From an uncultured Lachnoclostridium sp. (GTDB lineage: Bacteria; Bacillota; Clostridia; Lachnospirales; Lachnospiraceae), in NCBI GenBank assembly GCA_944376715.1, contig CALWDO010000002.1, positions 124,001-188,000 on the forward strand: a stretch of DNA of 64,000 bases, in the 5' to 3' direction. A program made the translations under genes and the position numbers. Under the pieces are notes generated by a model that was given only the letters and a program-made list of their open reading frames with translations, did no database searches and had not been told where the DNA came from. Below, in pieces: positions 1 to 8,908 of this stretch (positions within the stretch are counted from its first letter, which is position 1; every line of letters begins with the position of its first letter).

Positions 1-482
1 TCAATCCTACCGGACGTTTCGTCATCGGAGGCCCCCACGGGGACAGCGGCCTGACCGGACGTAAGATTATCGTGGACACCTACGGCGGATATGCACGTCA
101 CGGCGGCGGGGCATTCTCCGGCAAAGACTGCACAAAAGTAGACCGTTCCGCAGCCTACGCTGCACGTTATGCAGCCAAAAATATTGTTGCGGCAGGTCTT
201 GCCGATAAATGCGAGATCCAGCTCTCTTATGCCATCGGTGTGGCAAAGCCCACCTCTGTCCGTGTAGACACCTTTGGTACAGGAAAACTCTCTGACAGCG
301 AACTGGTAGAGATCATCCGTGAAAACTTCGATTTAAGACCCGCAGGCATCATCCAGATGCTGGATCTGCGCCGTCCGATCTACAAGCAGACTGCTGCTTA
401 CGGACACTTTGGCCGTACAGATCTGGATCTGCCCTGGGAGAAGACGGACAAAGTGGATGTACTCAAAGCATATTTGAAATAA
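1..482 (+). CDS. metK: S-adenosylmethionine synthetase, C-terminal part (5' end outside window)
   Basis: Makes S-adenosylmethionine from ATP and L-methionine in the cytoplasm. The visible part opens in frame at base 3 and carries the highly conserved MetK segments [31 protein letters not shown] and [12 protein letters not shown], which form the phosphate- and metal-binding part of the active site, followed by the C-terminal domain ending near LPWEKTD. About 158 of the usual 390-400 residues are present; the start lies upstream of the window. A strong terminator follows 28 bases after the stop. Identification is secure. Confidence 0.96.
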   Translation, partial: NPTGRFVIGGPHGDSGLTGRKIIVDTYGGYARHGGGAFSGKDCTKVDRSAAYAARYAAKNIVAAGLADKCEIQLSYAIGVAKPTSVRVDTFGTGKLSDSELVEIIRENFDLRPAGIIQMLDLRRPIYKQTAAYGHFGRTDLDLPWEKTDKVDVLKAYLK

Positions 483-509
483 TTCAGATATTCATTGGAG
501 ATTTTGTAT

Positions 510-551
510 GGACGGCTGCAGACTTTTCGTAATCTGCGGCCGTCCTTTTTT
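510..551 (+). terminator. Rho-independent terminator after metK
   Basis: A 13-base stem (GGACGGCTGCAGA paired with TCTGCGGCCGTCC, one G-U pair) with a short loop is followed by six T. It ends metK transcription. Confidence 0.9.
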
Positions 552-603
552 CAACTTTACCTAAAACATGCCCGCAAAGTTTCTCCTGGAAATTTTCTGC
601 GGA

Positions 604-632
604 TTGCCAGAAATGTAAAAACAACATATACT
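604..632 (+). promoter_or_regulatory. Sigma-A type promoter of the DAACS transporter gene
   Basis: TTGCCA (604-609) and TATACT (627-632) are separated by exactly 17 bases, upstream of the transporter start at 689. Prediction from sequence only. Confidence 0.6.
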
Positions 633-688
633 ATAAGAACAAATGCCTGGTCCTGTTCAGGCAAATAACTACTCAAGGGAGACCATAC

Positions 689-1882
689 ATGAAAAAAATC
701 ATTCACAGCCTGCCGTTCCGGCTCCTTCTGGGCGTCGTCATCGGCATCCTGCTGGGGCTTCTGTCCGGCCATTATCCGGAAGCTCCTGTTTCCATGGCAT
801 TCATGAATGTCATCGTATCTTTGAAACAGATTCTGGGCGAGATCATTAATTTCTGCGTGCCGCTCATCATCATCGGATTTATCGCGCCCTCCATCACCAC
901 CCTTGGAAAAAGCGCGTCCCGCATGCTGGGCGTAGCACTTCTGCTCGCCTACGCCTCCTCTATCGGAGCCGCTTTTTTCTCCACCGCGGCCGGTTATGCG
1001 CTGATCCCGCGGCTTTCCATCGTTTCTGCCGCCGAGGGTCTTCGTGCTCTTCCGGAAGCCGTTTTCCAGCTGGAGATCGCGCCGATTATGAGCGTCATGA
1101 GCGCTCTGGTATTTTCCATATTGATCGGACTGGGCGTGACCTGGACCGGTTCATCCCGCACGGCAGAGCTGCTGGAGGAATTTCAGAAAATCATTCTCCA
1201 GGTCGTCAGCCGTGTAATCATACCGCTCCTGCCCTTCTTCATCGCCTGCACGTTCTGCGGACTGGCTTATGAAGGCACGATCACACAGCAGCTGCCTGTG
1301 TTCCTGAAAGTGATCCTGATCGTTATAGTCGGACATTTCATCTGGATGACGCTCCTGTATGGCCTGGCCGGTCTCTATTCCGGAAAGAATCCTCTGGAGG
1401 TCGTAAAACATTACGGGCCTGCTTATATCACAGCAGTAGGTACTATGTCTTCGGCCGCCACCCTCGCCGTAGCGCTCCGCTGCGCGAAAAAATCTTCCGT
1501 GCTCAGGGAAGACATGGTGAACTTTGGCATTCCCCTGTTTGCCAACATCCATCTGTGCGGTTCCGTGCTCACGGAAGTATTTTTCGTCATGACGGTATCT
1601 CAGATCCTCTACGGAAGTATGCCGGCTGTCGGCACGATGGTTCTTTTCTGCCTGCTTCTGGGCGTTTTTGCCATCGGCGCGCCGGGCGTTCCAGGCGGTA
1701 CGGTTATGGCATCCCTGGGACTGATCACCGGAGTTCTTCTGTTTGACGCTACCGGAACCGCATTGATGCTGACCATCTTCGCTCTGCAGGACAGCTTCGG
1801 CACCGCCTGCAATGTGACCGGAGACGGCGCATTGACGCTGATCCTGACCGGGTATGCGGATAAACATCAGATCGAACCATAA
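689..1882 (+). CDS. Dicarboxylate/amino acid:cation symporter (DAACS, SLC1 family)
   Basis: Membrane symporter of the GltP/DctA/SstT superfamily, 397 residues, close to the family length. Eight hydrophobic segments with the two re-entrant hairpins are visible: the HP1 serine motif SSAATL at residues 254-259 and the HP2 region APGVPGGTVMAS near 331-342. The TM8 signature D-x-x-R-T-x-x-N-V-T-G-D is present at 368-379, but the Arg that holds the substrate side-chain carboxylate in acidic amino acid transporters (Arg397 of GltPh) is Gly371 here. That suggests a neutral or otherwise atypical substrate. Start chosen at ATG 689, preceded by GGGAGA. Monocistronic: own promoter and a hairpin downstream. 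Confidence 0.88.
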   Translation: MKKIIHSLPFRLLLGVVIGILLGLLSGHYPEAPVSMAFMNVIVSLKQILGEIINFCVPLIIIGFIAPSITTLGKSASRMLGVALLLAYASSIGAAFFSTAAGYALIPRLSIVSAAEGLRALPEAVFQLEIAPIMSVMSALVFSILIGLGVTWTGSSRTAELLEEFQKIILQVVSRVIIPLLPFFIACTFCGLAYEGTITQQLPVFLKVILIVIVGHFIWMTLLYGLAGLYSGKNPLEVVKHYGPAYITAVGTMSSAATLAVALRCAKKSSVLREDMVNFGIPLFANIHLCGSVLTEVFFVMTVSQILYGSMPAVGTMVLFCLLLGVFAIGAPGVPGGTVMASLGLITGVLLFDATGTALMLTIFALQDSFGTACNVTGDGALTLILTGYADKHQIEP

Positions 1883-1898
1883 TCTTGTCTTATGCAGC

Positions 1899-1930
1899 AG
1901 GGCAGAGCGGTATAAAAACTGCTCTGCCCT
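1899..1930. terminator. Hairpin between convergent genes
   Basis: AGGGCAGAGC (1899-1908) pairs perfectly with GCTCTGCCCT (1921-1930). It lies between the convergent transporter and AAA-ATPase genes. A T-rich stretch follows on the plus side, so it probably terminates the transporter; on the minus side there is no T-run. Confidence 0.6.
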
Positions 1931-1942
1931 GTATTTCTTCTG

Positions 1943-3625
1943 TTATATCTCCGGCGCCAGCTTCGCCATGCACTCCTTCCGGTAAAATGCAATCCCGTAT
2001 TTCATAATATTCCGGTAGCCTTCCCGGCGAAGCTCTTCGTCATATCTCTGTTCTTCTATCTGGCGGAGCGCTTCATCGCATTTTCTCTCCAGATCCTGAT
2101 AACTCTCTGCCACCTTGATCTCCATAATCACCGCCTTGCCCCGGACGCTGGGATATTTCAGGATGATATCCGGCCTGCCGTTTCCCGATTCCCGGTTGGA
2201 AAGGACGATATAGTTTCCGATGTTTTTCAGCATTCCTGCAAGGAAGCCGTGATAATAGCTTTCCTGATAATCATAAAAGCTGATGGTCTCCATCAGATTC
2301 TCAGACAGGATCTCCGCCATCTTTTCCGTGTCTCCGTTCAGAATGCTGTCGTAGAGCGGCGACAGCTCCTTTTTGTCTGTTCTTTCCTCGAACCAGCGCA
2401 GGACAGTATTCTTATAAATGTACCGGACTTCCCTGTTCGGGATTGCCATCTCCATATAGATCGTCTCTCCCTCCTGCCGCTCCTGTATCTTTTTCAGATA
2501 ACCGGTAAAGAACAGGAAATTCCACAAGTTGTCCTGGGTGGAGTCCATATCTTCATAAGTGATATCTTCGTGAATCGGCTTCGTAATCGTCTTGCCCTCT
2601 ATCAGGGCTTCAATCTCCTGCTTCACAGACAGGTCGGCCTTCTCCACCAGAGTGCGGACGATGCTGTTGGAGCTGGTGTTGGACCAATAGGGCCGGGCAA
2701 ATGCTTCCTTATTCGTCCGGCAGGAGTCCACATAATTGATGACGCTCCAGGGATTGTAAACCTCCGTGCTGCCAAACTGGTAGCCATCATACCACTGGCG
2801 CACCGTTTCCAGATTCTTTTCCAATCCGTAAAACCGCAACATTTCCTCTACTTCATCCGGTGTGAATCCAAAATATTCCGCATAGGCGTCTGCAGTGACT
2901 GACATGATCTTGAGGTTATTCAGTCCTGTAAATATGGATTCCCGGCTAATCCGCAGGCAGCCTGTCACCACCGCGAATTCCAGATTTTCGTTTGTCTTCA
3001 GCGCTGATTCGAACAGGGAGCGGATCAATGCAATCATCTGATCATAAAATCCAGCAAAATACGCATTTTCCAGAGGGACGTCATACTCGTCTATCAGGAT
3101 GATGGATTTTCTTCCGGTGCAGGCATACAGACATTCGGACAGAAATTTCAGAGCATACGCATAATCCGCTTCCGTTCCCTTCAAATCACAAATACGCAGA
3201 TACCGTTCCCTTTTTGCCTCGCTTATACGCCTGTCAGCTTCCACCGTCTTCCAGTGCCGCTCATATTCCTCTCCCACTGCCTGCTTCAGCATCTCAAAAG
3301 ACAGCTCCCAGGTCGGCTGCTTCATTGATTTCAGGGAAAGGCTGATAACCGGAAACTGCCCCATCCACTTCAGGTATTCTTCCCCGGCAGACATGATCTT
3401 TGTGCCTGCAAACAGCCCCCGGTTGTCCTCATCCATCTCAAAGAAATACCGAAGCATGCTCATATTCAGCGTTTTTCCAAAACGGCGGGGACGGGTAAAA
3501 AGGTTCACTTCCCCTTTCATATCCAGGAGATCCCGGATAAACAGTGTCTTATCTACAAAATAATAATCTTTTGTGATCAACGTTTCAAAATTGTCCACTC
3601 CTATCGGCAGCGGCTTCCAGGTCAT
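1943..3625 (-). CDS. AAA-ATPase-like / PD-(D/E)XK nuclease-fold protein (DUF1703 type)
   Basis: Member of the large paralogous family of gut bacteria with an N-terminal AAA-ATPase-like domain and a C-terminal PD-(D/E)XK nuclease-like domain; no member has a well-established role. The N-terminus shows the hallmark IGVDNFETLI and YYFVDKT, then a Walker A-like RPRRFGKTLNMSM (about residues 48-60). Walker B-like IILIDEYDVPL follows around 180. The C-terminal domain has PDIILKYP and EIKVAES, the D-(E)xK core of the nuclease fold. ATG at 3625 is preferred over GTG at 3634 because AGAGGTG lies 6 bases before the ATG but would overlap the GTG. 560 residues, apparently intact. Own promoter. Confidence 0.85.
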   Translation of the reverse strand: MTWKPLPIGVDNFETLITKDYYFVDKTLFIRDLLDMKGEVNLFTRPRRFGKTLNMSMLRYFFEMDEDNRGLFAGTKIMSAGEEYLKWMGQFPVISLSLKSMKQPTWELSFEMLKQAVGEEYERHWKTVEADRRISEAKRERYLRICDLKGTEADYAYALKFLSECLYACTGRKSIILIDEYDVPLENAYFAGFYDQMIALIRSLFESALKTNENLEFAVVTGCLRISRESIFTGLNNLKIMSVTADAYAEYFGFTPDEVEEMLRFYGLEKNLETVRQWYDGYQFGSTEVYNPWSVINYVDSCRTNKEAFARPYWSNTSSNSIVRTLVEKADLSVKQEIEALIEGKTITKPIHEDITYEDMDSTQDNLWNFLFFTGYLKKIQERQEGETIYMEMAIPNREVRYIYKNTVLRWFEERTDKKELSPLYDSILNGDTEKMAEILSENLMETISFYDYQESYYHGFLAGMLKNIGNYIVLSNRESGNGRPDIILKYPSVRGKAVIMEIKVAESYQDLERKCDEALRQIEEQRYDEELRREGYRNIMKYGIAFYRKECMAKLAPEI

Positions 3626-3671
3626 GTCAGACACCTCTCTTTCTCAAATACCGCGCTGTCTTTGTATCTTC

Positions 3672-3700
3672 ATTATATAGGCTTCTAAATAAATTGGCAA
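3672..3700 (-). promoter_or_regulatory. Promoter of the AAA-ATPase/PD-(D/E)XK gene
   Basis: Minus strand TTGCCA (3695-3700) and TATAAT (3672-3677) with a 17-base spacer, about 50 bases upstream of the chosen ATG. Confidence 0.65.
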
Positions 3701-3716
3701 CCTGCCCCCGGATATC

Positions 3717-3756
3717 AAAAAACCCTATCAAAAACCTGTTTCAGATTTTCGATAGG
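3717..3756 (-). terminator. Rho-independent terminator of murA
   Basis: CCTATC (3724-3729) pairs with GATAGG (3751-3756), the stem extending through an A-rich/T-rich arm. On the minus strand it is followed by six T (3717-3722). It lies about 80 bases after the murA stop. Confidence 0.75.
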
Positions 3757-3834
3757 ATCTTCCAAATTCCACATTTTATTTCCTGCCAAGCCGCGATTCC
3801 ACGCCCTGTGCAGGGAGACTGCCGCCGGTCCGCG

Positions 3835-5127
3835 TCAGCCCACTTTCAGTTTGAACTTCTGAATCTCTTTCTCGCTGGATACTTTCTCGATCTGCGCGCC
3901 GAGCCCTCTGAGCTTCTGGTCCAGATTCTCATAGCCCCGCTCAATATAATAAATATCATCCACGATCGTGATGCCTTCCGCTGCCAGTCCTGCGATCACA
4001 AGGGCCGCTCCTGCTCTCAGATCCGGGGCGCTGACTCTGGCTCCTGTGAATTTCTCCACGCCGCTGATCACAGCGACATTTCCTTCCACTTTAATGGACG
4101 CTCCCATCCGGGCGAGCTCATCCACATAACGGAAACGGTTCTCGAAAATGCTCTCTGTCACAATGCTGGTGCCTTCCGCCAGCGCCAGGGAAACGGCGAT
4201 CTGCGGCTGCATATCCGTAGGAAATCCCGGATAAGGCATGGTCTTTACATGCGTACTCTGTAATCTGCCATTCGATATTATCCGAATGGCATCGTCATAC
4301 TCATGCACCTCGCAGCCCAGTTCCAGCAATTTGGCGCTGGTTGCCTCCAGATGCTTCGGGATCACATTGCGCAGCACGATATTCCCCGCAGTAACTGCGG
4401 CGGCAAACATGAAGGTCCCCGCTTCGATCTGATCCGGTATAATGGAGTACTCCGTCCGGTGCAGAGATTTTACCCCTTTGATACGGATCACATCCGTGCC
4501 CGCGCCTTTGATACTGGCTCCCATACTGTTCAGGAAGTTTGCCACGTCCACCACATGAGGCTCTTTGGCCGCGTTCTCGATGATCGTGTTGCCGTCCGCC
4601 ATGGAAGCTGCCATCATAATATTGATCGTGGCCCCCACAGATACCATATCCAGGAATATGTGAGCTCCATGCAGCTCCTCCGCCTCGGCGATAATAAATC
4701 CATGCTCGATCCTGGTGGCGGCGCCCATAGCCTTGAATCCTTTCAGATGCTGGTCGATCGGACGGCTGCCGATATTGCATCCGCCCGGAAGAGGCACCTG
4801 AGCCCTTTTATATTTGCCGAGCAGTGCGCCCAACAGGTAGTAAGAAGCCCGGATCCGCTTCATACTCTCATTTTCTACGATACAATTCTCCAGACCGGAC
4901 CCATTCACAGTCACCGTATGTCTGTCCAGTCGTTCTACTTTTGTGCCGATGCCTTCCATAGCTTCCAGCATAGCGTTAATATCCCGCACATCGGGAATAT
5001 TCTCAATATAAACGGTCTCATCTGTCATATTTGCCGCTGCCAGGATCGCGAGGGCCGCATTTTTAGCGCCTCCGATCTCTACTTCGCCTTCCAGCGGCTT
5101 TCCGCCTTTAATCACATATTGTTCCAC
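3835..5127 (-). CDS. murA: UDP-N-acetylglucosamine 1-carboxyvinyltransferase
   Basis: First committed enzyme of peptidoglycan synthesis: transfers enolpyruvate from PEP to UDP-GlcNAc in the cytoplasm. 430 residues, normal length. Conserved Lys22-Asn23 (GGAKNAAL), the catalytic loop PGGCNIGSRPIDQH with Cys117 (fosfomycin-sensitive form), and the C-terminal substrate motifs FPTDMQPQ and ESIFENRFRYVDEL are all visible. The gene stands alone, with its own promoter and a terminator. Firmicutes often carry two MurA paralogues; which one this is cannot be told from here. Confidence 0.95.
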   Translation of the reverse strand: MEQYVIKGGKPLEGEVEIGGAKNAALAILAAANMTDETVYIENIPDVRDINAMLEAMEGIGTKVERLDRHTVTVNGSGLENCIVENESMKRIRASYYLLGALLGKYKRAQVPLPGGCNIGSRPIDQHLKGFKAMGAATRIEHGFIIAEAEELHGAHIFLDMVSVGATINIMMAASMADGNTIIENAAKEPHVVDVANFLNSMGASIKGAGTDVIRIKGVKSLHRTEYSIIPDQIEAGTFMFAAAVTAGNIVLRNVIPKHLEATSAKLLELGCEVHEYDDAIRIISNGRLQSTHVKTMPYPGFPTDMQPQIAVSLALAEGTSIVTESIFENRFRYVDELARMGASIKVEGNVAVISGVEKFTGARVSAPDLRAGAALVIAGLAAEGITIVDDIYYIERGYENLDQKLRGLGAQIEKVSSEKEIQKFKLKVG

Positions 5128-5234
5128 GATTGCACCCCAGTTTAATTGCGTTCTATCTATATATCTAAAGGTTGCGCCGAATCTGCGCTTTTTATTCTCT
5201 GATTTTCAATGATATGTACCCGCATATCTCATAT

Positions 5235-5263
5235 ATTATATATTACTGTATTTGAAAAATCAA
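5235..5263 (-). promoter_or_regulatory. Probable murA promoter
   Basis: Minus strand TTGATT (5258-5263) and TATAAT (5235-5240) with a 17-base spacer. It gives a leader of roughly 100 bases before the murA ATG, in which I see no known riboswitch. The rest of the 323-base gap between murA and the dnaJ-like start holds the next two sites. Confidence 0.6.
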
Positions 5264-5276
5264 TGAACACATTGTC

Positions 5277-5301
5277 AAAAAAAGGCTTATTTTCAAGCCT
5301 T
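5277..5301 (-). terminator. Minus-strand terminator upstream of the murA promoter
   Basis: AAGGCTT (5282-5288) and AAGCCTT (5295-5301) form a perfect 7-base stem with a 6-base loop, and on the minus strand a run of seven T follows. No minus-strand gene lies just upstream, so it probably insulates murA from antisense or read-through transcription. Confidence 0.6.
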
Positions 5302-5362
5302 CCGCACACATATTGATCAATAAACGCATCTGTATATTCACACAAATTACATATTTTTCATA

Positions 5363-5391
5363 TTGACCTTCTTTGTTCATGGTGTTATATT
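5363..5391 (+). promoter_or_regulatory. Promoter of the dnaJ-like gene
   Basis: TTGACC (5363-5368), 17-base spacer, TATATT (5386-5391), about 60 bases before the TTG start. No CIRCE inverted repeat is visible, so HrcA control is not supported. Confidence 0.75.
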
Positions 5392-5450
5392 ATATATAGA
5401 ACAAATAGAATTGTTTCAGCCATGCATTTTATAGAAAGAGGGTGAACGCA

Positions 5451-6428
5451 TTGGCAGCAAAAAGAGATTATTATGAAATACTGGGAATACAAAAGAATGC
5501 AGATAATAACGCCATAAAAAAAGCTTACCGCAAGCTGGCGAAAAAATATCATCCTGATACAAATGCAGGAGATCCTAAAGCAGAAGAGAAATTTAAAGAA
5601 GTCACGGAAGCGTATACAATATTGAGCGATCCTGAAAAAAGGAAACTCTACGATCAGTTTGGACATGCGGCCTTTGACGGAACCGGAGCCGGCCCGCAGG
5701 CAGGTCCTAATCATTCCGGCGGATATCAGGAATACCATTTTGAAGGCGGAGACATGGACGACCTGTTTGGAGACCTGTTTGGGCATATGTTCCATGGAAG
5801 TGATCCCCACGGATTCTCTTACGAATATTTTAATGGCAGCGGCCCGCACGGCGGTTTTTCCGGACAGGGCGGTTTCCGCGGCAAAGGTCAGGACGTACAT
5901 GCGGATCTTTCCGTCACATTTGACGAAGCGGCGTTCGGCGCGGACAAAACCATCACGCTCTCCGATCCAAACGGAGGATCCCAAAGACTGCAGGTTCACA
6001 TTCCTGCAGGTATCGATACCGGACAGAGCATCCGTCTCCAGGGGAAAGGCGCTCCCGGATACGGCGGCGGCGCGGCCGGGGATCTGTATCTGAAAGTACA
6101 GGTGGGCGAAAAGTCAGGATATGAAAGAAAGGGAACCGATCTGTATACTACCGTATCGATTCCGTTTACGACCGCCGTATTCGGCGGGGAGGCAACGATC
6201 CAGACATTATATGGCAGCGTCGTATGCAAAATCAAAGAAGGGACACAGTCCGGTTCCAAGATCCGTCTGCGCGGCAAAGGTATCGTCTCCATGAAGAACC
6301 CGGGCGTGCGCGGCGACCAGTATGTAACCGTCCAGATACAGGTACCTACAAATCTGAATCCGGAAGCAAGACAAAAACTGAAAGAATTTCAGCAGGCGTG
6401 CGGCAGAGGCCGCAGAGGAGCCGCCTGA
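5451..6428 (+). CDS. DnaJ-family co-chaperone without zinc finger (class B, CbpA-like)
   Basis: Hsp40 co-chaperone that would stimulate DnaK ATPase and deliver unfolded substrates. The J domain occupies residues 1-70 with the HPD motif in [11 protein letters not shown] Gly/Phe-rich linker follows (about 75-150), then the two C-terminal beta-barrel substrate domains ([15 protein letters not shown] onwards). The four CxxCxGxG zinc repeats of class A DnaJ are absent, so this is a class B protein; 325 residues fits. TTG at 5451 is preferred: it gives the usual N-terminus [12 protein letters not shown] and sits at a proper distance from AAAGAGGG, which abuts the alternative GTG at 5442. Single gene between two terminators. 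Confidence 0.88.
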   Translation: MAAKRDYYEILGIQKNADNNAIKKAYRKLAKKYHPDTNAGDPKAEEKFKEVTEAYTILSDPEKRKLYDQFGHAAFDGTGAGPQAGPNHSGGYQEYHFEGGDMDDLFGDLFGHMFHGSDPHGFSYEYFNGSGPHGGFSGQGGFRGKGQDVHADLSVTFDEAAFGADKTITLSDPNGGSQRLQVHIPAGIDTGQSIRLQGKGAPGYGGGAAGDLYLKVQVGEKSGYERKGTDLYTTVSIPFTTAVFGGEATIQTLYGSVVCKIKEGTQSGSKIRLRGKGIVSMKNPGVRGDQYVTVQIQVPTNLNPEARQKLKEFQQACGRGRRGAA

Positions 6429-6438
6429 TGATTCATGT

Positions 6439-6471
6439 AAAAAAGGCACTGTTTAAAAGCAGTGCCTTTTT
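6439..6471. terminator. Bidirectional terminator between dnaJ-like and fabZ
   Basis: AAAAAAGGCACTG (6439-6451) pairs with CAGTGCCTTTTT (6460-6471). T-runs are present in both directions, so it serves the convergent dnaJ-like gene and the fab operon. Confidence 0.92.
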
Positions 6472-6485
6472 ACTATTTCCTTTTA

Positions 6486-6911
6486 TCAGCCCACTGCGAA
6501 CGTCAGCTCTGCGGATGCCGCAACTTTGCCGTCCACGGTCGCTTTCGCCGTTCCCATGCCGATCGGGCCTTTCTGTTTCACGATTTCCAGTTCCAGGGTC
6601 AGCACATCGCCCGGCACTACTTTTCTCTTAAACTTCGCCTTGTCAATTCCTCCAAAATAGACGGTCTTTCCTTTGTTTTCCGGCTGGCTTAAGATCGCCA
6701 CGGCGCCCACCTGCGCCAGGGCTTCCAGAATCAGCACGCCCGGCATCACCGGTTCCTGCGGAAAATGGCCGTTAAAGAACGGCTCGTTGTAGGACACGCA
6801 TTTCTTGCCTACCGCGCGTTTCCCCGGCTCCAGTTCTTCGATCCGGTCGATCAGCAGAAACGGCTGACGGTGGGGGATCGTCTCCATGATTTCTTTGATA
6901 TCCATTACCAT
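6486..6911 (-). CDS. fabZ: 3-hydroxyacyl-ACP dehydratase FabZ
   Basis: Dehydrates beta-hydroxyacyl-ACP in the elongation cycle of type II fatty-acid synthesis. 141 residues of hot-dog fold with the active-site His in [15 protein letters not shown] and the catalytic Glu in [11 protein letters not shown] 6911 (or ATG 6905) follows AGAGG. It is the last gene of the fab operon, 21 bases after fabF, and ends at the bidirectional terminator. In many clostridia accB, accC, accD and accA follow or are interspersed here; they are absent from this window. Confidence 0.95.
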   Translation of the reverse strand: MVMDIKEIMETIPHRQPFLLIDRIEELEPGKRAVGKKCVSYNEPFFNGHFPQEPVMPGVLILEALAQVGAVAILSQPENKGKTVYFGGIDKAKFKRKVVPGDVLTLELEIVKQKGPIGMGTAKATVDGKVAASAELTFAVG

Positions 6912-6932
6912 ATTAAAAACCTCTTTTCAGAA

Positions 6933-8168
6933 TTACTCCGACCATTTTTTAATCAGGATGCTCGCGTTATGTCCGCCGAATCCCAGTGAGTTGGAAAGAG
7001 CGTATGTGAGATCCATCTCTACGCCATGGCCCTGCACATAGTCCAGATCCAGTTCTTCATCCGGATGTTCCAGTCCTCTGGTCACATGCACGTAACCTTC
7101 CTGGATCTCTTTGACGCAGGTGATAAACTCTACCGCTCCCGCTGCGCCCAGCAGATGACCGATCATAGACTTGGTAGAATTGATCTTCATCTCTTTCGCA
7201 TGTTCGCCGAAAGCCGCCTTGATGGCGCGGGTCTCGAACAGGTCGTTGTGATGCGTGCTTGTGCCGTGAGCATTGATGTACATTATATCTTCCATAGCTG
7301 CGCCGGACTCTTCTACCGCCCACTTCATGGCGGTGGCTGCTCCCTGACCGTCTTCTGCCGGAGAAGTAATATGATATGCGTCGCTGGTTGCTCCGTATCC
7401 TACTACTTCCGCCAGGATCTTCGCGCCTCTCGCCTGAGCATGCTCTAAAGACTCAAGTACAACCACGCCGGCGCCTTCGCCCATAACAAAGCCGTCGCGG
7501 TCTTTATCGAACGGGATAGAGCAGCGATCCGGGTCTTCGCTGGAGGAAAGCGCAGTCAGCGCCGCAAATCCTGCCACGCCAAGAGGGCAGATACAGCTCT
7601 CTGTACCGCCGGCCACCATTACATCCGCGTCGCCCACCTGAATGCTGCGGTATGCTTCTCCAATAGAATGAGTGCCGGTAGCGCACGCCGTCACCACATT
7701 AAGACTCTTTCCCTTCAGGCCGTACGCGATAGAAACATTTCCCGCCGCCATATTGGAGATCATCAGCGGAACCATCAGCGGGTTCACACGGTTAGGTCCT
7801 TTCTGCGTCAGTTTCGCATATTCCCTCTCCATGGTCTCCAGGCCGCCGATACCGGAACCGATCGAACATCCCACGCGGAAAGGATCTTCCTTCTCCATAT
7901 CCAGTCCGGCCTGCTCCATGGCCTCCTTCGTCGCTGCCACCGCATACTGGGAGAATAATTCCATTCTCTTGGCAGCTTTGAAATCCATGTAATTTTTGCC
8001 TACAAAGCCTTTGACCTCTGCCGCTACTTTTGCCTTATACTCGCTGGCGTCAAATCTGGTGATCGGGCCAAAACCGTGATTTCCTGCCTTTATATTTTCA
8101 AAAAACTCTTCCACATTCAGACCCAGGGGAGTGATTGCCCCCATACCGGTCACTACCACTCTTCTCAT
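6933..8168 (-). CDS. fabF: 3-oxoacyl-ACP synthase II
   Basis: Condensing enzyme that extends acyl-ACP with malonyl-ACP. 411 residues. The Cys-His-His triad is visible: nucleophile Cys in VVTACATGTHSIG, His in INAHGTSTHHND, His in STKSMIGHLLGA, together with the glycine-rich GFGGHNASI near the C-terminus. ATG at 8168 shares one base with the fabG stop (TGATG), indicating translational coupling; a TTG one codon upstream is less likely. Confidence 0.95.
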   Translation of the reverse strand: MRRVVVTGMGAITPLGLNVEEFFENIKAGNHGFGPITRFDASEYKAKVAAEVKGFVGKNYMDFKAAKRMELFSQYAVAATKEAMEQAGLDMEKEDPFRVGCSIGSGIGGLETMEREYAKLTQKGPNRVNPLMVPLMISNMAAGNVSIAYGLKGKSLNVVTACATGTHSIGEAYRSIQVGDADVMVAGGTESCICPLGVAGFAALTALSSSEDPDRCSIPFDKDRDGFVMGEGAGVVVLESLEHAQARGAKILAEVVGYGATSDAYHITSPAEDGQGAATAMKWAVEESGAAMEDIMYINAHGTSTHHNDLFETRAIKAAFGEHAKEMKINSTKSMIGHLLGAAGAVEFITCVKEIQEGYVHVTRGLEHPDEELDLDYVQGHGVEMDLTYALSNSLGFGGHNASILIKKWSE

Positions 8169-8908
8169 CAAATCGCCATCCCTCCATCAACGCTGATAAC
8201 CTGTCCGGTGATATAGGACGCTTTCTCGGAAGCCAGATAAGCCACCATGTCCGCGATATCCTCCGGTTTTCCGAACCGCCCCAGCGGAATCTGCGCGGTT
8301 GCGGCTTCTCTTACGCTCTCTGAAAGCACCTGCGTCATATCTGTGTCCACAAATCCAGGCGCCACCGCATTTACTGTAATTCCCCGGCTGGCCAGCTCTC
8401 TGGCCATGGTCTTGGTCAGCCCGATAATACCGGCTTTGGACGCGGCATAATTGGCCTGCCCGGCATTTCCCAGGATCCCGGAAACGGAAGAAATATTAAT
8501 GATGCGTCCGGAACGCTGTTTCAGCATCTGACGGCTTGCCGCCTTGATCGTGTTGAAGCAGCCTTTCAGGTTCGCGTTAATCACCGCGTCAAAATCTTCC
8601 TCGCTCATCTTCATGATCAGATTATCTCTGGTGATTCCGGCATTGTTGACCAGGATGTCCAGCCGTCCGTAAGTTTTGATGATCTCTTTCACCATCTCAG
8701 CCACAGCCGCCGTATCTGCCACATTGCACTGATAAGCCATACCGTCCGCACCCAGCGCCTTGATCTCATTCACTACCTGTTCCGCCCGTTCTTTCGAACC
8801 ATTGTAATTCACCACAACGGTGGCCCCGTCCGCCGCCAGTGCAAGCGCGATCGCACGCCCGATACCCTTGGCCGCTCCGGTGACCAGAGCGATCTTTCCT
8901 TCTAACAT
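8168..8908 (-). CDS. fabG: 3-oxoacyl-ACP reductase
   Basis: NADPH-dependent reduction of beta-ketoacyl-ACP. Short-chain dehydrogenase of 246 residues with the nucleotide motif TGAAKGIG, the NNAG motif, catalytic Ser in ISSVSG and the YAASK pair (Tyr-x-x-x-Lys). Its start lies inside the last seven bases of fabD and its GGAG-rich ribosome site is within fabD, so the two are translationally coupled. Confidence 0.95.
   Translation of the reverse strand: MLEGKIALVTGAAKGIGRAIALALAADGATVVVNYNGSKERAEQVVNEIKALGADGMAYQCNVADTAAVAEMVKEIIKTYGRLDILVNNAGITRDNLIMKMSEEDFDAVINANLKGCFNTIKAASRQMLKQRSGRIINISSVSGILGNAGQANYAASKAGIIGLTKTMARELASRGITVNAVAPGFVDTDMTQVLSESVREAATAQIPLGRFGKPEDIADMVAYLASEKASYITGQVISVDGGMAI

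Noticed and set aside
1151..1867. 238-codon open frame on the minus strand
   Set aside because: Antisense to the DAACS transporter; the product is low in hydrophobic residues and has no family resemblance.
5300..5450. CIRCE (HrcA) operator upstream of the dnaJ-like gene
   Set aside because: The conserved TTAGCACTC-N9-GAGTGCTAA repeat is absent.
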